From Marinomonas hwangdonensis (GTDB lineage: Bacteria > Pseudomonadota > Gammaproteobacteria > Pseudomonadales > Marinomonadaceae), in NCBI RefSeq assembly GCF_003721245.1, contig NZ_RIZG01000002.1, positions 494,779-558,778 on the forward strand: a stretch of DNA of 64,000 bases, written 5' to 3'. The notes beneath the pieces were generated by a model that saw only the letters and a list, made by a program, of their open reading frames with translations, was not told the origin of the DNA and searched no databases. The position numbers and the translations under genes are program-made. This document shows, one piece after another, positions 18,214-29,075 of the stretch (the stretch's first letter is position 1; each line of letters begins with the position of its first letter).

Positions 18214-20529
18214 TCATGAATTGCACATGGCCAGCATTTTTTCATAATGCGCTTCATCAACCACTCGAATTAGTGCCAATACATCGGTCAGGATAGCCTT
18301 GGATTCGCTCAAAATCGAAAGATCATGCTGTGGTTCACTGATACCAACCAAATGAGAATAGCTATGCGTAAAGCGGATAATTCTGGCTTTTTTACCGCTA
18401 TCAAAGTGTGTTACCTCTTCAAGCTGCTTGTTTAAATCGCCTGCTTTATCAGGCAGTTTAAACGCAAGAACTGTTTCCAGTAATCTTCGTGCAACATTCG
18501 GCATACCATAAAACGCAGCCATAGATGCATCATCAGGAAAACTGCTAGCTTGCAATATCGTTTGAAAAAGGTAGTGATACTCGGATTCATAATTACGCAG
18601 CAACGGATCAAGTTTCGATAACGTTGCTGTTCGGACACCATCACGGATAATCGGGTTTAGCATGAAAAAACCAGCTTCAGCTTTAGGCCGCACATAATTA
18701 AACCAATTGTTGACCTGCCTAAAAAATGTAAAGTTATGGGTAAAAACAAAAACCTGTCCAGCATCTTTAATACGGGCCTTCATAAAACCAAAGGCACTAT
18801 AGATTGAGTTCGCATCAAGGCTCGATATGGGATCATCAATTACTACGACACCTTGCTGAAGGTTGAAACTGCTATCCTGAAGTGATTTAAGAAAATAGAT
18901 AAACGATATGGCTGTGCGTTCGCCTTCACTTAAGTGCAAAGCAGGTTGGCCATTTCGCATAATACTGTAGCCACCATCATGGGCAATGAAGTTAAGCTCT
19001 TCCCGGCCAAGATAAGAAACCAAGTCATTCGTCAGTTCGGGAGCTGCAGCAGAGTGCTGACGTATTTCAATTTTGAGTTGCTTTATCGTTATGGATGCTT
19101 CAGATATATCAACGTTTAGTGCCAACATTTGTGACTCTAAACTTTCAATCTCTTCTCGTTGACCATTAAAACTTTCAAGCGCTTTGTTCACTTCATCTAT
19201 TTCTAAAGCTTGTCTAGCTTCGCGTTGGGCCGTCGCAAACTTTTCACAATGCTGGTTGTGCTGCTGAATTAAGCTTCGTATATTTTCGAAAGCGTTTTTA
19301 CCAACTGCCGCACTAATTGCGCTGCCAGCTGTGCTAACAACTTCCCAAAAAGTGCCCCATTTAGTCATGTCTTTGCGCTCACTCGGCTCTGTTGCTAAAG
19401 AGCCTCTAAGCTCGAGCTTTTTAAATGGGTTAGCTGCCTTTGTCTCAAGTGCTTTCAGCATTTTTCCCAGCATGGTTGATACCAAGTAAGTCTGCTGTTT
19501 TAAACTCTGGACTTCACTGTCATAACTGGCTATTAAATGTTCGTGTAAAAGCTTTCTATCAGGAAGTGGCAATTTTTCAATAAACAATTTGGTTGTTTTT
19601 AAATGGTTGAGCAAATCATTAATCTCAACCTGAAAGCGCTCAAAGGCATCATTAAAGTGAGCCTCTAGCTGCTCCAACCGCTGCGGTTCAATCACCTGAT
19701 TACAAAACGCACATGTATCTTTCTGATGCTCACCAGTATGAAGGTGTAGGCCCGTGCGAACCCACACCGATAATTCAGGATTTTCGGTTAGCTCGGCAAG
19801 CGTCGCAGCAACAACCGTCTTGCCCAAAACTTGATCAACGTTACGGTTCAAATCGAGAAAGTCAGGGTAATGCGGTGCAGGAACGACTATTGGATCTTTT
19901 GCTGAGGCAGACTTAATCGAGGTAAGTTTATCTACATCTGCATCGCTTAAACGAGTACGAGGAGAAGCTAATAACTCTTCGGCACGTTGCTTGAACCTAG
20001 CGGAGTTATAAGTATTAAATTCACTGCCTTGCGCAGTTAAAAGGTTTTTAATAGCTCTGGCTTGGTCAGCACAAAACAACTCATAACGCCTTTCCGCTGA
20101 ACTTTTACGGTCGCCTAGCTCTGCTTTATGCTTTTCTAATTCAACTAACTTAGCTTGAAGCTGCTCAATTTGGGCCTGTTTCTCGGCGCTGTCTTCGCCG
20201 AGGTAATAAACCGGCGGTAGGCTGCCTTGGCTGGATTCAAAAACCGATCTGGCGACAGTATCCCGATTGAACACTCTAACAGCTGGCGTTTGTTCACTGG
20301 CAATGTTGGTTGATGAAACTGTCCTTTGGTCAACCAGCCAGTCAACTCGCCCTTCAGTCATTATCTGTTTAGTTTGCAAATAGGAAAACAAACCCGAAAG
20401 CGTTGTTTTACCTACTCCATTCCAACCGTAAATCAGGTTAAAATGCGCGAAATTTGGCAGCGTCTCTGGCCAGGTGAAGTCTCTAAAAATTCGGTACCGT
20501 TCAATCCTTGCAATACGCTTAATTTGCAT
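18214..20529 (-). CDS. rloC: RloC/PrrC-like anticodon nuclease (zinc-hook ABC-type ATPase)
   Basis: This 771-residue protein has an ABC/SMC-type ATPase split by a long coiled coil. Walker A GWNGVGKTT is at 35-43, signature LSEGERTA at 533-540, Walker B VVVIDD plus SSLD at 561-572, and the His switch in FTHNF at about 596-600. A CAFC zinc-hook motif (Cys273, Cys276) lies between predicted coiled coils, as in RloC and Rad50. In the C-terminal part Arg681-Glu685 (RRLLE) and His722 or His726 fit the Arg-x3-Glu...His anticodon-nuclease triad of PrrC/RloC. Known members cut tRNA anticodon loops when a phage disables restriction. Its place between hsdS and hsdR is that of prrC. It overlaps the hsdS stop by one base (TGATG). 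The triad assignment is by spacing, not by alignment. Confidence 0.72.
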   Translation of the reverse strand: MQIKRIARIERYRIFRDFTWPETLPNFAHFNLIYGWNGVGKTTLSGLFSYLQTKQIMTEGRVDWLVDQRTVSSTNIASEQTPAVRVFNRDTVARSVFESSQGSLPPVYYLGEDSAEKQAQIEQLQAKLVELEKHKAELGDRKSSAERRYELFCADQARAIKNLLTAQGSEFNTYNSARFKQRAEELLASPRTRLSDADVDKLTSIKSASAKDPIVVPAPHYPDFLDLNRNVDQVLGKTVVAATLAELTENPELSVWVRTGLHLHTGEHQKDTCAFCNQVIEPQRLEQLEAHFNDAFERFQVEINDLLNHLKTTKLFIEKLPLPDRKLLHEHLIASYDSEVQSLKQQTYLVSTMLGKMLKALETKAANPFKKLELRGSLATEPSERKDMTKWGTFWEVVSTAGSAISAAVGKNAFENIRSLIQQHNQHCEKFATAQREARQALEIDEVNKALESFNGQREEIESLESQMLALNVDISEASITIKQLKIEIRQHSAAAPELTNDLVSYLGREELNFIAHDGGYSIMRNGQPALHLSEGERTAISFIYFLKSLQDSSFNLQQGVVVIDDPISSLDANSIYSAFGFMKARIKDAGQVFVFTHNFTFFRQVNNWFNYVRPKAEAGFFMLNPIIRDGVRTATLSKLDPLLRNYESEYHYLFQTILQASSFPDDASMAAFYGMPNVARRLLETVLAFKLPDKAGDLNKQLEEVTHFDSGKKARIIRFTHSYSHLVGISEPQHDLSILSESKAILTDVLALIRVVDEAHYEKMLAMCNS

Positions 20530-21779
20530 CAGACAACCTCCGCCAAGGCTGCTTCCGCCTCAGGCAAACGTAACTGACCGGAGATTAGGCGGGGAAGTAA
20601 GGTATCGCGCAGTTTTGCGAGTGTTTCAGCTTTTCTTTCATTCTCGATCCATCCCTCAAGTATTGAACCAATGCTATTTTCAAACTCCGCAAGCACTTGT
20701 TTTGGAGGGATCACGATTTCATGGGACTCAACCAAACCTTTATTCAGATTTTGTTGCGCTGAACCAGAGGACTTTGATGCAAGGTTCTCGCGTTCTCGCC
20801 GTATACAAAAGAAAACAAAAGACTTTGTATGCATTTTGGGAATCAAACCACAACAAGCCTGGTTTGCAGTTGACGGCTTAGCGAGAATACAAACCTCTCC
20901 TGCAGTCGCACCGTACATTGCAACAACTGTAGTTCCAGCCGGCCACAGTTTTGCAGAACTCTCAGAAACACCAAGCGCGGTGATCTTTTCTTTTGTATCT
21001 AAAACAATCGCATTACGTACTTCGCCTGAAGATAACCAAGATATATCTCCATCCCAATATGTAGCTACAGACCTTTTAGGTGTTCCACCGCTCTCTACTC
21101 TTTCACAGCAACGTTTGATTGCTCCAACCTCCCACCCTTCCGGTATTAACCCGTGTGGAGATTCCACCAGGCGGGAGGGGAATAGCGCTTGTATCTCGGC
21201 TGGCAGGCTGGGGGCTTGCGTGCCAGCGTTAGCGTGCACCGGGTCAAAATCGACAAACCAGGATTTAAACAGCGCCTGGGCGATGGCTTCTAAGGTAGCG
21301 TTGGTTTCGCGTAGCAGCGCTATGCGGTCGTCGAGACTTGAAAGCACATCCACTATCTGTTTTTGAATAGAAATTGCCGGGCAAGGAACAGTTATATTGT
21401 TCAGATTTCCTTTTGTAATTTTTGGCATAACAGCCCCTGTAATATAGGGAGTTATGTCAGTAGCTAAAAGGGCATACATCAAATACCTCGTTAACGCCCT
21501 CTCATTTCCGGTGACAATATGAGCATGATTATTGACCCAAAACTTGCCCTGAGCTAAAAAAGCAAAAGGTAGCTGTCTTGTCCTAAGGTTCTCACCATCC
21601 TCAGCAATTAACAAATATTCACCGGCGAAAATGTAACTATCTACATAGTCAACTATTCCAGAAGCACCATAATAAGGATACGGTCCAGGTTTCCTATCTG
21701 GGGCCTTAACTGGTTTCCTTTTGTTGTCAAAGTTTACAGTTATTTCACAGAGCGGCAGATATTCAAACTCAGAACTCAT
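20529..21779 (-). CDS. hsdS: Type I restriction-modification specificity subunit
   Basis: This 416-residue protein has two target-recognition halves, each followed by a conserved helix. The central spacer carries the typical LEAIAQALFKSWFVDFDPVHA region at about 165-185 (key residues ALFKSWFVDFDPV) and the C-terminal repeat is KLRDTLLPRLISGQLRL. It would direct HsdM and HsdR to a bipartite site that cannot be predicted here. It overlaps hsdM by 11 bases and rloC by one, indicating coupled translation. Confidence 0.9.
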   Translation of the reverse strand: MSSEFEYLPLCEITVNFDNKRKPVKAPDRKPGPYPYYGASGIVDYVDSYIFAGEYLLIAEDGENLRTRQLPFAFLAQGKFWVNNHAHIVTGNERALTRYLMYALLATDITPYITGAVMPKITKGNLNNITVPCPAISIQKQIVDVLSSLDDRIALLRETNATLEAIAQALFKSWFVDFDPVHANAGTQAPSLPAEIQALFPSRLVESPHGLIPEGWEVGAIKRCCERVESGGTPKRSVATYWDGDISWLSSGEVRNAIVLDTKEKITALGVSESSAKLWPAGTTVVAMYGATAGEVCILAKPSTANQACCGLIPKMHTKSFVFFCIRRERENLASKSSGSAQQNLNKGLVESHEIVIPPKQVLAEFENSIGSILEGWIENERKAETLAKLRDTLLPRLISGQLRLPEAEAALAEVV

Positions 21780-23340
21780 ACCCCAGTCCTCCTAACTTCT
21801 GGCGGATTAACTGGTCAAGCTCTGCGCCTTTGGCCATTTGCTCACCAAGCTTTTCGGTAAGAGCTGTCATCTTATCGGCAAAGGCGTCGTCACAATCTTC
21901 TACGGCTTCCGCGCCAACATAGCGGCCTGGGGTGAGTACATGGCCATGCTCGGCAATCTCGCTTAGCGGCACGCTGCGGCAAAAACCGGGGATGTCCTCA
22001 TAGCCTTGCTCAAAGCCTTCAACCCCAGTCATATCTTCACCACGCCAGGCTTTGGCGGTATTGGCAATGCGATCTATGGCGGCCTGGTCTAACTCGCTTT
22101 GCACACGGCTGATCATCTTGCCGAGTTTACGCGCGTCGATAAACAGCACTTCGCCTTGGCGTTGCTGTTTTTGCTTGGTTAAAAACCATAAACAGGCCGG
22201 TATTTGGGTGTTAAAGAATAGCTGGCCCGGAAGTGCTACCATAACCTCCACCACATCGGCATCGACCATGGCGCGGCGTATATCGCCCTCGCTATTCTGG
22301 CTGGAACTCATTGAGCCATTGGCCAATACAATACCGGCACGGCCAGTAGGTTTTAGGTGATACAGCATATGCTGCAGCCAGGCGTAGTTGGCATTGCCCT
22401 GTGGCGGTGCGCCAAACACCCAGCGCGGGTCGCCCTCTAAACTGCCGTGCCACCAGTCACTAATATTAAACGGCGGGTTGGCCAGGATGTAGTCGGCGCG
22501 CAAATCGCTGTGCTGGTTTTTGGTAAAGGTATCGCCCGGCTCGCGGCCTAAGTTAAAATCGATACCGCGAATGGCCAGGTTCATCGCTGCCAGGCGCCAG
22601 GTAGTCGGGTTCGATTCCTGGCCGTAAATCGACACATCACCCAGCTTACCGCCGTGCGCTTCAATGAATTTTTCTGACTGCACAAACATGCCGCCACTGC
22701 CACAGCAGGGGTCATATACCTTGCCCTGGTGTGGGTCGAGCACCGCCACTAAGGTATTTACAATAGACTGCGGCGTATAGAACTGGCCGCCCTTTTTACC
22801 CTCGGCGCTGGCAAACTGGCCTAAAAAGTACTCGTACACCTGGCCTAAAATATCGCGCGCTTTGCTTTGGTCTTCACCAAAACCAATGGTAGAAATAACA
22901 TCGACCAGCTCACCCAGCTTGCCATCGGGTAGCGGTGCCCGGGCATAGCGTTTATCCAAAATGCCTTTTAAGGTGGGGTTTTCCAGCTCTATCGCGGCTA
23001 AGGCATCGTCAATGCGCTTGCCGATGTCGGCCTGTTTAGCGTTAGCGCGCAATGCTTCCCAGCGTGCGCCTTCCGGCACCCAGAACACATTAACCATTTT
23101 AAAGTAATCGCGGTCTTCCAGCTCGGCGACTAAATCCTCTTCGCTGGCATCAGCAAAATACAGCTCGTCCTTTGGGTCTTTTAAGCGTTTCAACAACTCG
23201 GCACGGCGGCCGGCAAAAGCATCGGAGATAAACTTAACGAAAATTAGCCCCAGTACTATGTGTTTGTACTCGGCGGCATCGACGTTAGCACGCAGTTTAT
23301 CGGCAGTGGCCCAGAGGGTTTTCTTGATGTCTTGTAGCAT
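21769..23340 (-). CDS. hsdM: Type I restriction-modification DNA adenine methyltransferase
   Basis: This 523-residue N6-adenine methyltransferase has the N-terminal HsdM helical domain (about 8-150), GGQFYTP at 184-190, SAM-binding motif I DPCCGSGGMF at 210-219 and catalytic motif IV NPPF at 288-291. It protects host DNA with HsdS. It is the first gene of the operon; the ATG has AAGGA about 11 bases upstream. Length is normal and no motif is missing. Confidence 0.94.
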   Translation of the reverse strand: MLQDIKKTLWATADKLRANVDAAEYKHIVLGLIFVKFISDAFAGRRAELLKRLKDPKDELYFADASEEDLVAELEDRDYFKMVNVFWVPEGARWEALRANAKQADIGKRIDDALAAIELENPTLKGILDKRYARAPLPDGKLGELVDVISTIGFGEDQSKARDILGQVYEYFLGQFASAEGKKGGQFYTPQSIVNTLVAVLDPHQGKVYDPCCGSGGMFVQSEKFIEAHGGKLGDVSIYGQESNPTTWRLAAMNLAIRGIDFNLGREPGDTFTKNQHSDLRADYILANPPFNISDWWHGSLEGDPRWVFGAPPQGNANYAWLQHMLYHLKPTGRAGIVLANGSMSSSQNSEGDIRRAMVDADVVEVMVALPGQLFFNTQIPACLWFLTKQKQQRQGEVLFIDARKLGKMISRVQSELDQAAIDRIANTAKAWRGEDMTGVEGFEQGYEDIPGFCRSVPLSEIAEHGHVLTPGRYVGAEAVEDCDDAFADKMTALTEKLGEQMAKGAELDQLIRQKLGGLGYEF

Positions 23341-23588
23341 GATTGGGATATGTCCTTATGTCGTGCATCGCGCACGCGCTGGGTTATTGCTTGGCAAGGC
23401 TGCCCGTGATGTGCAGGTAATTTAACGTATTTGGAAACATAGGGCCAGTTAGGAATAGTCGGTGCATCTCAATTAACAGAGATGACTAACCGCAGCCACA
23501 TAGACGTTGCCATTGTTTATCCCTTCTCGCTTTTCGTATCCAACGTTTTCACTGTGCCTTGCTTTGCGCTACCTCACAACCCTGTGAT

Positions 23589-23630
23589 TTTATACACGTA
23601 AAGTTATTTGACAGGTTTTGCCATCTGTCA
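23589..23630 (-). promoter_or_regulatory. Candidate hsdM promoter with dyad operator
   Basis: A perfect 6-bp dyad (TGACAG / CTGTCA, 10-base spacer) covers the -35 zone of a TATAAA -10 candidate. Such a layout would allow a dimeric repressor to control the RM operon. The dyad is seen; the control is inferred. Confidence 0.35.
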
Positions 23631-23640
23631 CTCAACGTTT

Positions 23641-23667
23641 CAGACGGTGACAATCTGCCACCGTCTG
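23641..23667. repeat. 9-bp hairpin between hsdM and the methyltransferase gene
   Basis: CAGACGGTG and CACCGTCTG flank a 9-base loop. It lies 27 bases beyond the stop of the gene at 23695, on that gene's transcript, but has no T-run on either strand, so termination is uncertain. Confidence 0.55.
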
Positions 23668-23694
23668 ACTATAGCTCACTATTCAACAAGCCTC

Positions 23695-24882
23695 TTACGT
23701 CCGCTTTGCCCTTATCATCCAGTTTCTTGGGGTGAGGCTTTTATCGCAGAATGTGCCGATGTCGACGTGGTAGCCGTTTTCTTCTAGGTAGAGGGCGCGG
23801 TCGAGGACGAGCCAGTACTCTAGGGCGGGGCGAAAGAGTTGGCTGATGGCTTCGAGTTTGTGTACGTGTTGGGCTCGTTGTTGGCCTATTTGTTCGAAGT
23901 CGTCAAAGGGTAGGTTAGATATTAAATTCGTTAGGCCTTTTTGTTCAGCTGCCCAGTGGCAAAAGGCGTGGAAGCCTTGGTTTAGCAGGGCTTTTTGAAT
24001 AGAGGGGACAGGGAGGTATTCGTCTTGTTGACGGGCGCATCGCTGCCAAGCATCGAAACCAAGGCGGTAAGTGAGTTCACGCTGTTTGAGCCGCTGTTCT
24101 CGCGCTCCGGCCGTCGCGACTTCTTTGACGGCAAGCTTGAGGTCGGCTTGGCGTAAGTTAAGTGTGGATTGTTGGCCCGTGTGTGAAAAGGCATGGTACT
24201 GGCTCGCTCGGGTTAGGTGATAACAGCAAGGGGAAATACACAGCATGGAAGTGTTGGCTGCAACGGCTTGCTGGATCAGTTCGCCATGTAAATCGCCACA
24301 GGCGTGAAGCGCAACAGCGCAGTGAGTGCTTGCTAACGCAGAATGTCCTTCGCCTTTTAATACGTCGGCATGGGTAAAAGTTTGTGGCAATGTGCGACGT
24401 CTTGCTTCTTGCTCCCCTGCTTCGCAGAGTACCTTTTGCCATTCTAGGCTATGGACGGGGTTGCCATGATGATAGGCCAAGAGCTTGCCTAAATGGCCCT
24501 TACCTGAACACCATTCTAAGTAGTGATCGGCGTGTGGTGTGTGGCTCACAAAGGCTTGGATTTGTTCCCACTTACGGCCTTTTATGCCAGAAGATAAAGA
24601 GCTAGGAACGTAAGTAAGTGCTTGCTTCGGTAATGTATTCATTAAGCTTGGTGTGGGCACATTGAGTGCGGATGGCAAGTCTGGACAAAGCTGAAACACT
24701 TGCTGCTTGAAGTCTTCACCCGCTAGGTCTTCCATGGTGGTGTGTTCTAGCCACTGAGCCAGCGCGGGGTAATATTCGCGCCAAGGAATGCCAAACGACG
24801 CAAAGGTATCAAATTGCCAGAGCGGCCGGTGCGTTTTTAACCCATGGTCGAGTGTGTGAAATCCTTGTTGTAAAGGGGTCAT
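23695..24882 (-). CDS. SAM-dependent methyltransferase-like protein (Methyltransf_32 type)
   Basis: This protein of about 395 residues has a central Rossmann methyltransferase domain: YLEWCSGKGHLGKLLA is motif I, and VALHACGDLHGELIQ plus CISPCCYHL follow, a pattern of the METTL25/RRNAD1-like group. Substrate is unknown; the ISPCCYH stretch is diagnostic of that family. The start at 24882 is chosen because the protein then begins MTPLQQGFHTLDHGL; an in-frame ATG at 24984 would add 34 unconserved-looking residues and lacks a ribosome site. It is divergent from the aminotransferase gene. Confidence 0.75.
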   Translation of the reverse strand: MTPLQQGFHTLDHGLKTHRPLWQFDTFASFGIPWREYYPALAQWLEHTTMEDLAGEDFKQQVFQLCPDLPSALNVPTPSLMNTLPKQALTYVPSSLSSGIKGRKWEQIQAFVSHTPHADHYLEWCSGKGHLGKLLAYHHGNPVHSLEWQKVLCEAGEQEARRRTLPQTFTHADVLKGEGHSALASTHCAVALHACGDLHGELIQQAVAANTSMLCISPCCYHLTRASQYHAFSHTGQQSTLNLRQADLKLAVKEVATAGAREQRLKQRELTYRLGFDAWQRCARQQDEYLPVPSIQKALLNQGFHAFCHWAAEQKGLTNLISNLPFDDFEQIGQQRAQHVHKLEAISQLFRPALEYWLVLDRALYLEENGYHVDIGTFCDKSLTPRNWMIRAKRT

Positions 24883-25072
24883 GATGTGGCTCTTGGCAGT
24901 GTGGCTGGGTCGTGAGGTATCAGTGTCTTGTTTTCTTGACAGTATTGCGGAAATTTCCCGCTCGCTTGCATTGTATTTTGTCATAAAAACGGCAGAATGA
25001 AGAGGCTATTTAAACAACGACTTTTTTCACAGTGATTTTCCTGTGACGCACAATAAGGACCCCGTAATTATC

Positions 25073-26269
25073 ATGTTTAAGCATCTTAAAGCCGTTTCTG
25101 GCGACCCTCTTTTAGCTCTTATTATGGCTCATAAACAAGATCCAAATCCGAACAAGATTGATTTGGGTGTTGGTGTGTATAAAGACGACAATGGCCATAC
25201 GCCGATTTTGAATAGCGTTAAAAAAGCGGAAGCGATTTTGCTTGAACAGGAAGATTCTAAAAGCTATTTGGGTATTTATGGTGCCACTGAATTTGAAGCC
25301 ATTATCCAATCTTTGTTGCTTGGTGAAGGCAACCCCATTCTTACTTCTGGCCGTATGCGCTCTACTCAAACACCGGGTGGAACAGGCGCGCTTAAAGTCG
25401 CGGCAGATTTTATTAGTGCTAATTTGAATGGCGCACGTCTTTGGGTGAGTGACCCAACGTGGGGGAACCATAAATCCATCTTCAACTCAGCGGGCGTTGA
25501 GGTCAAAGAGTACCCTTATTACGATCCAGCCACGAACGGTCTTCGCTTTGATGACATGATGGCGACGCTAGAAGCTGAAGTACAAGAAGGCGATGTGTTG
25601 TTGTTGCACGCTTGCTGCCACAACCCGACGGGCATCGACTTACAATTTGATCATTGGAAAGTGCTGACGGAATTCGTTAACAAACGCGGTTTGTTGGCGT
25701 TAGTGGATGCGGCGTATCAAGGTTTTGGTGACGGTTTGGACGAAGATTTGGCGGGCTTGCGTTACATGGCGGCCAATGTTCAAGACATGCTGATCGCAAA
25801 CTCTTTCTCGAAAAACTTCGGTATTTACCGTGAGCGTTGCGGCGGCTTGAGCGTGATCGCGGCGTCCACACCTGAAGCGAATGCGGCGTTTTCTATCATT
25901 GGTCAGGCGATTCGTGCCAACTACTCTATGCCACCTGCGCACGGTGCGGCTGTGGTGTACACCATTATGAGTAACCCTAAGCTAAAAGCCGAATGGGAAT
26001 TAGAAGTAACAGCGATGCGTGACCGTATTAACGGTTTGCGTGCAAAGCTGGTTGCTAAATTGGCGGCGTCTGGCGTGAGCAAAGACTTTAGCTTTATTCA
26101 AGATCAGCGCGGTATGTTCTCGTATTCTGGTTTGACACTAGAGCAAGTGCGTACTTTGCGTAGCGAGTATTCTATTTATATCGCTGATACAGGCCGTATG
26201 AGTATTGCGGGCGTGAGTGATACCAATATCGATTACTTGTGCGAGAGCATTGCGAAAGTCGTTGGGTAA
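25073..26269 (+). CDS. tyrB: Aromatic/aspartate aminotransferase (class I, PLP-dependent)
   Basis: This 398-residue enzyme transfers amino groups between glutamate and aromatic amino acids or aspartate. Family landmarks are NKIDLGVGVYKDDNG, the LHACCHNPTGID loop, and the PLP lysine in ANSFSKNFGIYRERCG; the C-terminal GRMSIAGV segment carries the substrate arginine. The ATG at 25073 gives the family length (about 397); an in-frame GTG 30 bases upstream is less likely. TyrB and AspC cannot be separated confidently by reading alone. It ends at a strong terminator. Confidence 0.87.
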   Translation: MFKHLKAVSGDPLLALIMAHKQDPNPNKIDLGVGVYKDDNGHTPILNSVKKAEAILLEQEDSKSYLGIYGATEFEAIIQSLLLGEGNPILTSGRMRSTQTPGGTGALKVAADFISANLNGARLWVSDPTWGNHKSIFNSAGVEVKEYPYYDPATNGLRFDDMMATLEAEVQEGDVLLLHACCHNPTGIDLQFDHWKVLTEFVNKRGLLALVDAAYQGFGDGLDEDLAGLRYMAANVQDMLIANSFSKNFGIYRERCGGLSVIAASTPEANAAFSIIGQAIRANYSMPPAHGAAVVYTIMSNPKLKAEWELEVTAMRDRINGLRAKLVAKLAASGVSKDFSFIQDQRGMFSYSGLTLEQVRTLRSEYSIYIADTGRMSIAGVSDTNIDYLCESIAKVVG

Positions 26270-26303
26270 TTTCTCTGGCTTGAGTGAACTAGCGCGTTAA
26301 ATA

Positions 26304-26338
26304 AAAAAACCGTGATGTCATATCACGGTTTTTTTTGT
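26304..26338. terminator. Bidirectional terminator between tyrB and the UPF0149 gene
   Basis: CCGTGAT and ATCACGG pair around a 5-base loop, flanked by seven As before and eight Ts after. It can terminate both converging transcripts. Confidence 0.9.
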
Positions 26339-26371
26339 TTTCTTTTTTACTTTTCTGGGCAGTATTTTGGT

Positions 26372-26986
26372 TTAGTGCAAGGTTCGCCCATCGCTTTCGT
26401 TGTTCTCGGATGACATTTCAGGGTGATAGTACTGGGCAAGTCGCAGCACAGAGGATTCTAAATTATCACGCCAAAAATCCACTTCTTCTTTGGTCATCAT
26501 TTCGAGCTTTTGCCAGCCAGCTTCGGTACCAAATAGACGCACTGGGCCTAGGGCTTCGTCAAAGAATTCGCGGTCATCGCTGTCTCCCATGCCAATTAAC
26601 TTGGCACCACGAATAAACCCAACACACCACTCTTCTACTAAGATGGTGTATTCACCATCCACTTCTTGTTCCAAATAAACGGGGTAAAAATCCCCAAACA
26701 ACAAGCTGTTCATGGTTTCCATGTACATGATCAACACCAAGCTGAGGAATTCGTCTTCCTGTTCGGTGGAATCCCAAACAGGCTGGTCTTCATCTGCTCC
26801 CCAGATGGCATTGAGCCACAGGTCTGGTTCCAATTCTTTAATAGAACAACCCAAGGCCGTTAAGAAACCATCCAATTCTGACACGCACATAAGCGAACGA
26901 TCTGTTCCGAACGTCAGCAAATAATGATCAATCCTTTCATAAAGTACTTCTTCGCTGATGATTTCGTCGTTTTCTTCTTCAGACAT
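26372..26986 (-). CDS. UPF0149 / YecA-YgfB family protein
   Basis: This 204-residue, acidic, helical protein shows the family's pattern: an early SELDGFLTALGCSIKELEPDLWLNAIWG, then EEWCVGFIRGAKL. The function of this family is unknown. It lacks an obvious C-terminal SEC-C metal motif, so it is nearer to the short form. It is on the same strand as, and 37 bases after, parE and may be co-transcribed with it. Confidence 0.8.
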   Translation of the reverse strand: MSEEENDEIISEEVLYERIDHYLLTFGTDRSLMCVSELDGFLTALGCSIKELEPDLWLNAIWGADEDQPVWDSTEQEDEFLSLVLIMYMETMNSLLFGDFYPVYLEQEVDGEYTILVEEWCVGFIRGAKLIGMGDSDDREFFDEALGPVRLFGTEAGWQKLEMMTKEEVDFWRDNLESSVLRLAQYYHPEMSSENNESDGRTLH

Positions 26987-27023
26987 TCATTCGTTTCCAT
27001 TTAATTGAGCGGTGTAATGTAAA

Positions 27024-28991
<1,968 letters not shown>

Positions 28992-29075
28992 TCATGGCAG
29001 CAGTCTACCACTGCTTCTATACGGTGTGAAATAGCCTACTGGCTACTCGGTTAGCGACTAAAAGGGTTCATTTAC

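Larger units (their letters stand above)
23341..23694. other. Intergenic region upstream of hsdM, 354 bases
   Basis: This gap holds a TGACAG-N10-CTGTCA dyad (23609-23630) close to a TATAAA box on the minus strand (23589-23594), a small hairpin CATCTC/GAGATG (23465-23484), and a 9-bp hairpin (23641-23667). Any hsdM leader would be roughly 240 bases. No gene is seen. Confidence 0.6.

Noticed and set aside
13750..23659. A 9-base direct repeat (CAATCTGCC) on both sides of the RM operon, possible insertion duplication
   Set aside because: A shared 9-mer between two regions of this size is expected about once in three by chance, and no integrase or transposase is present.
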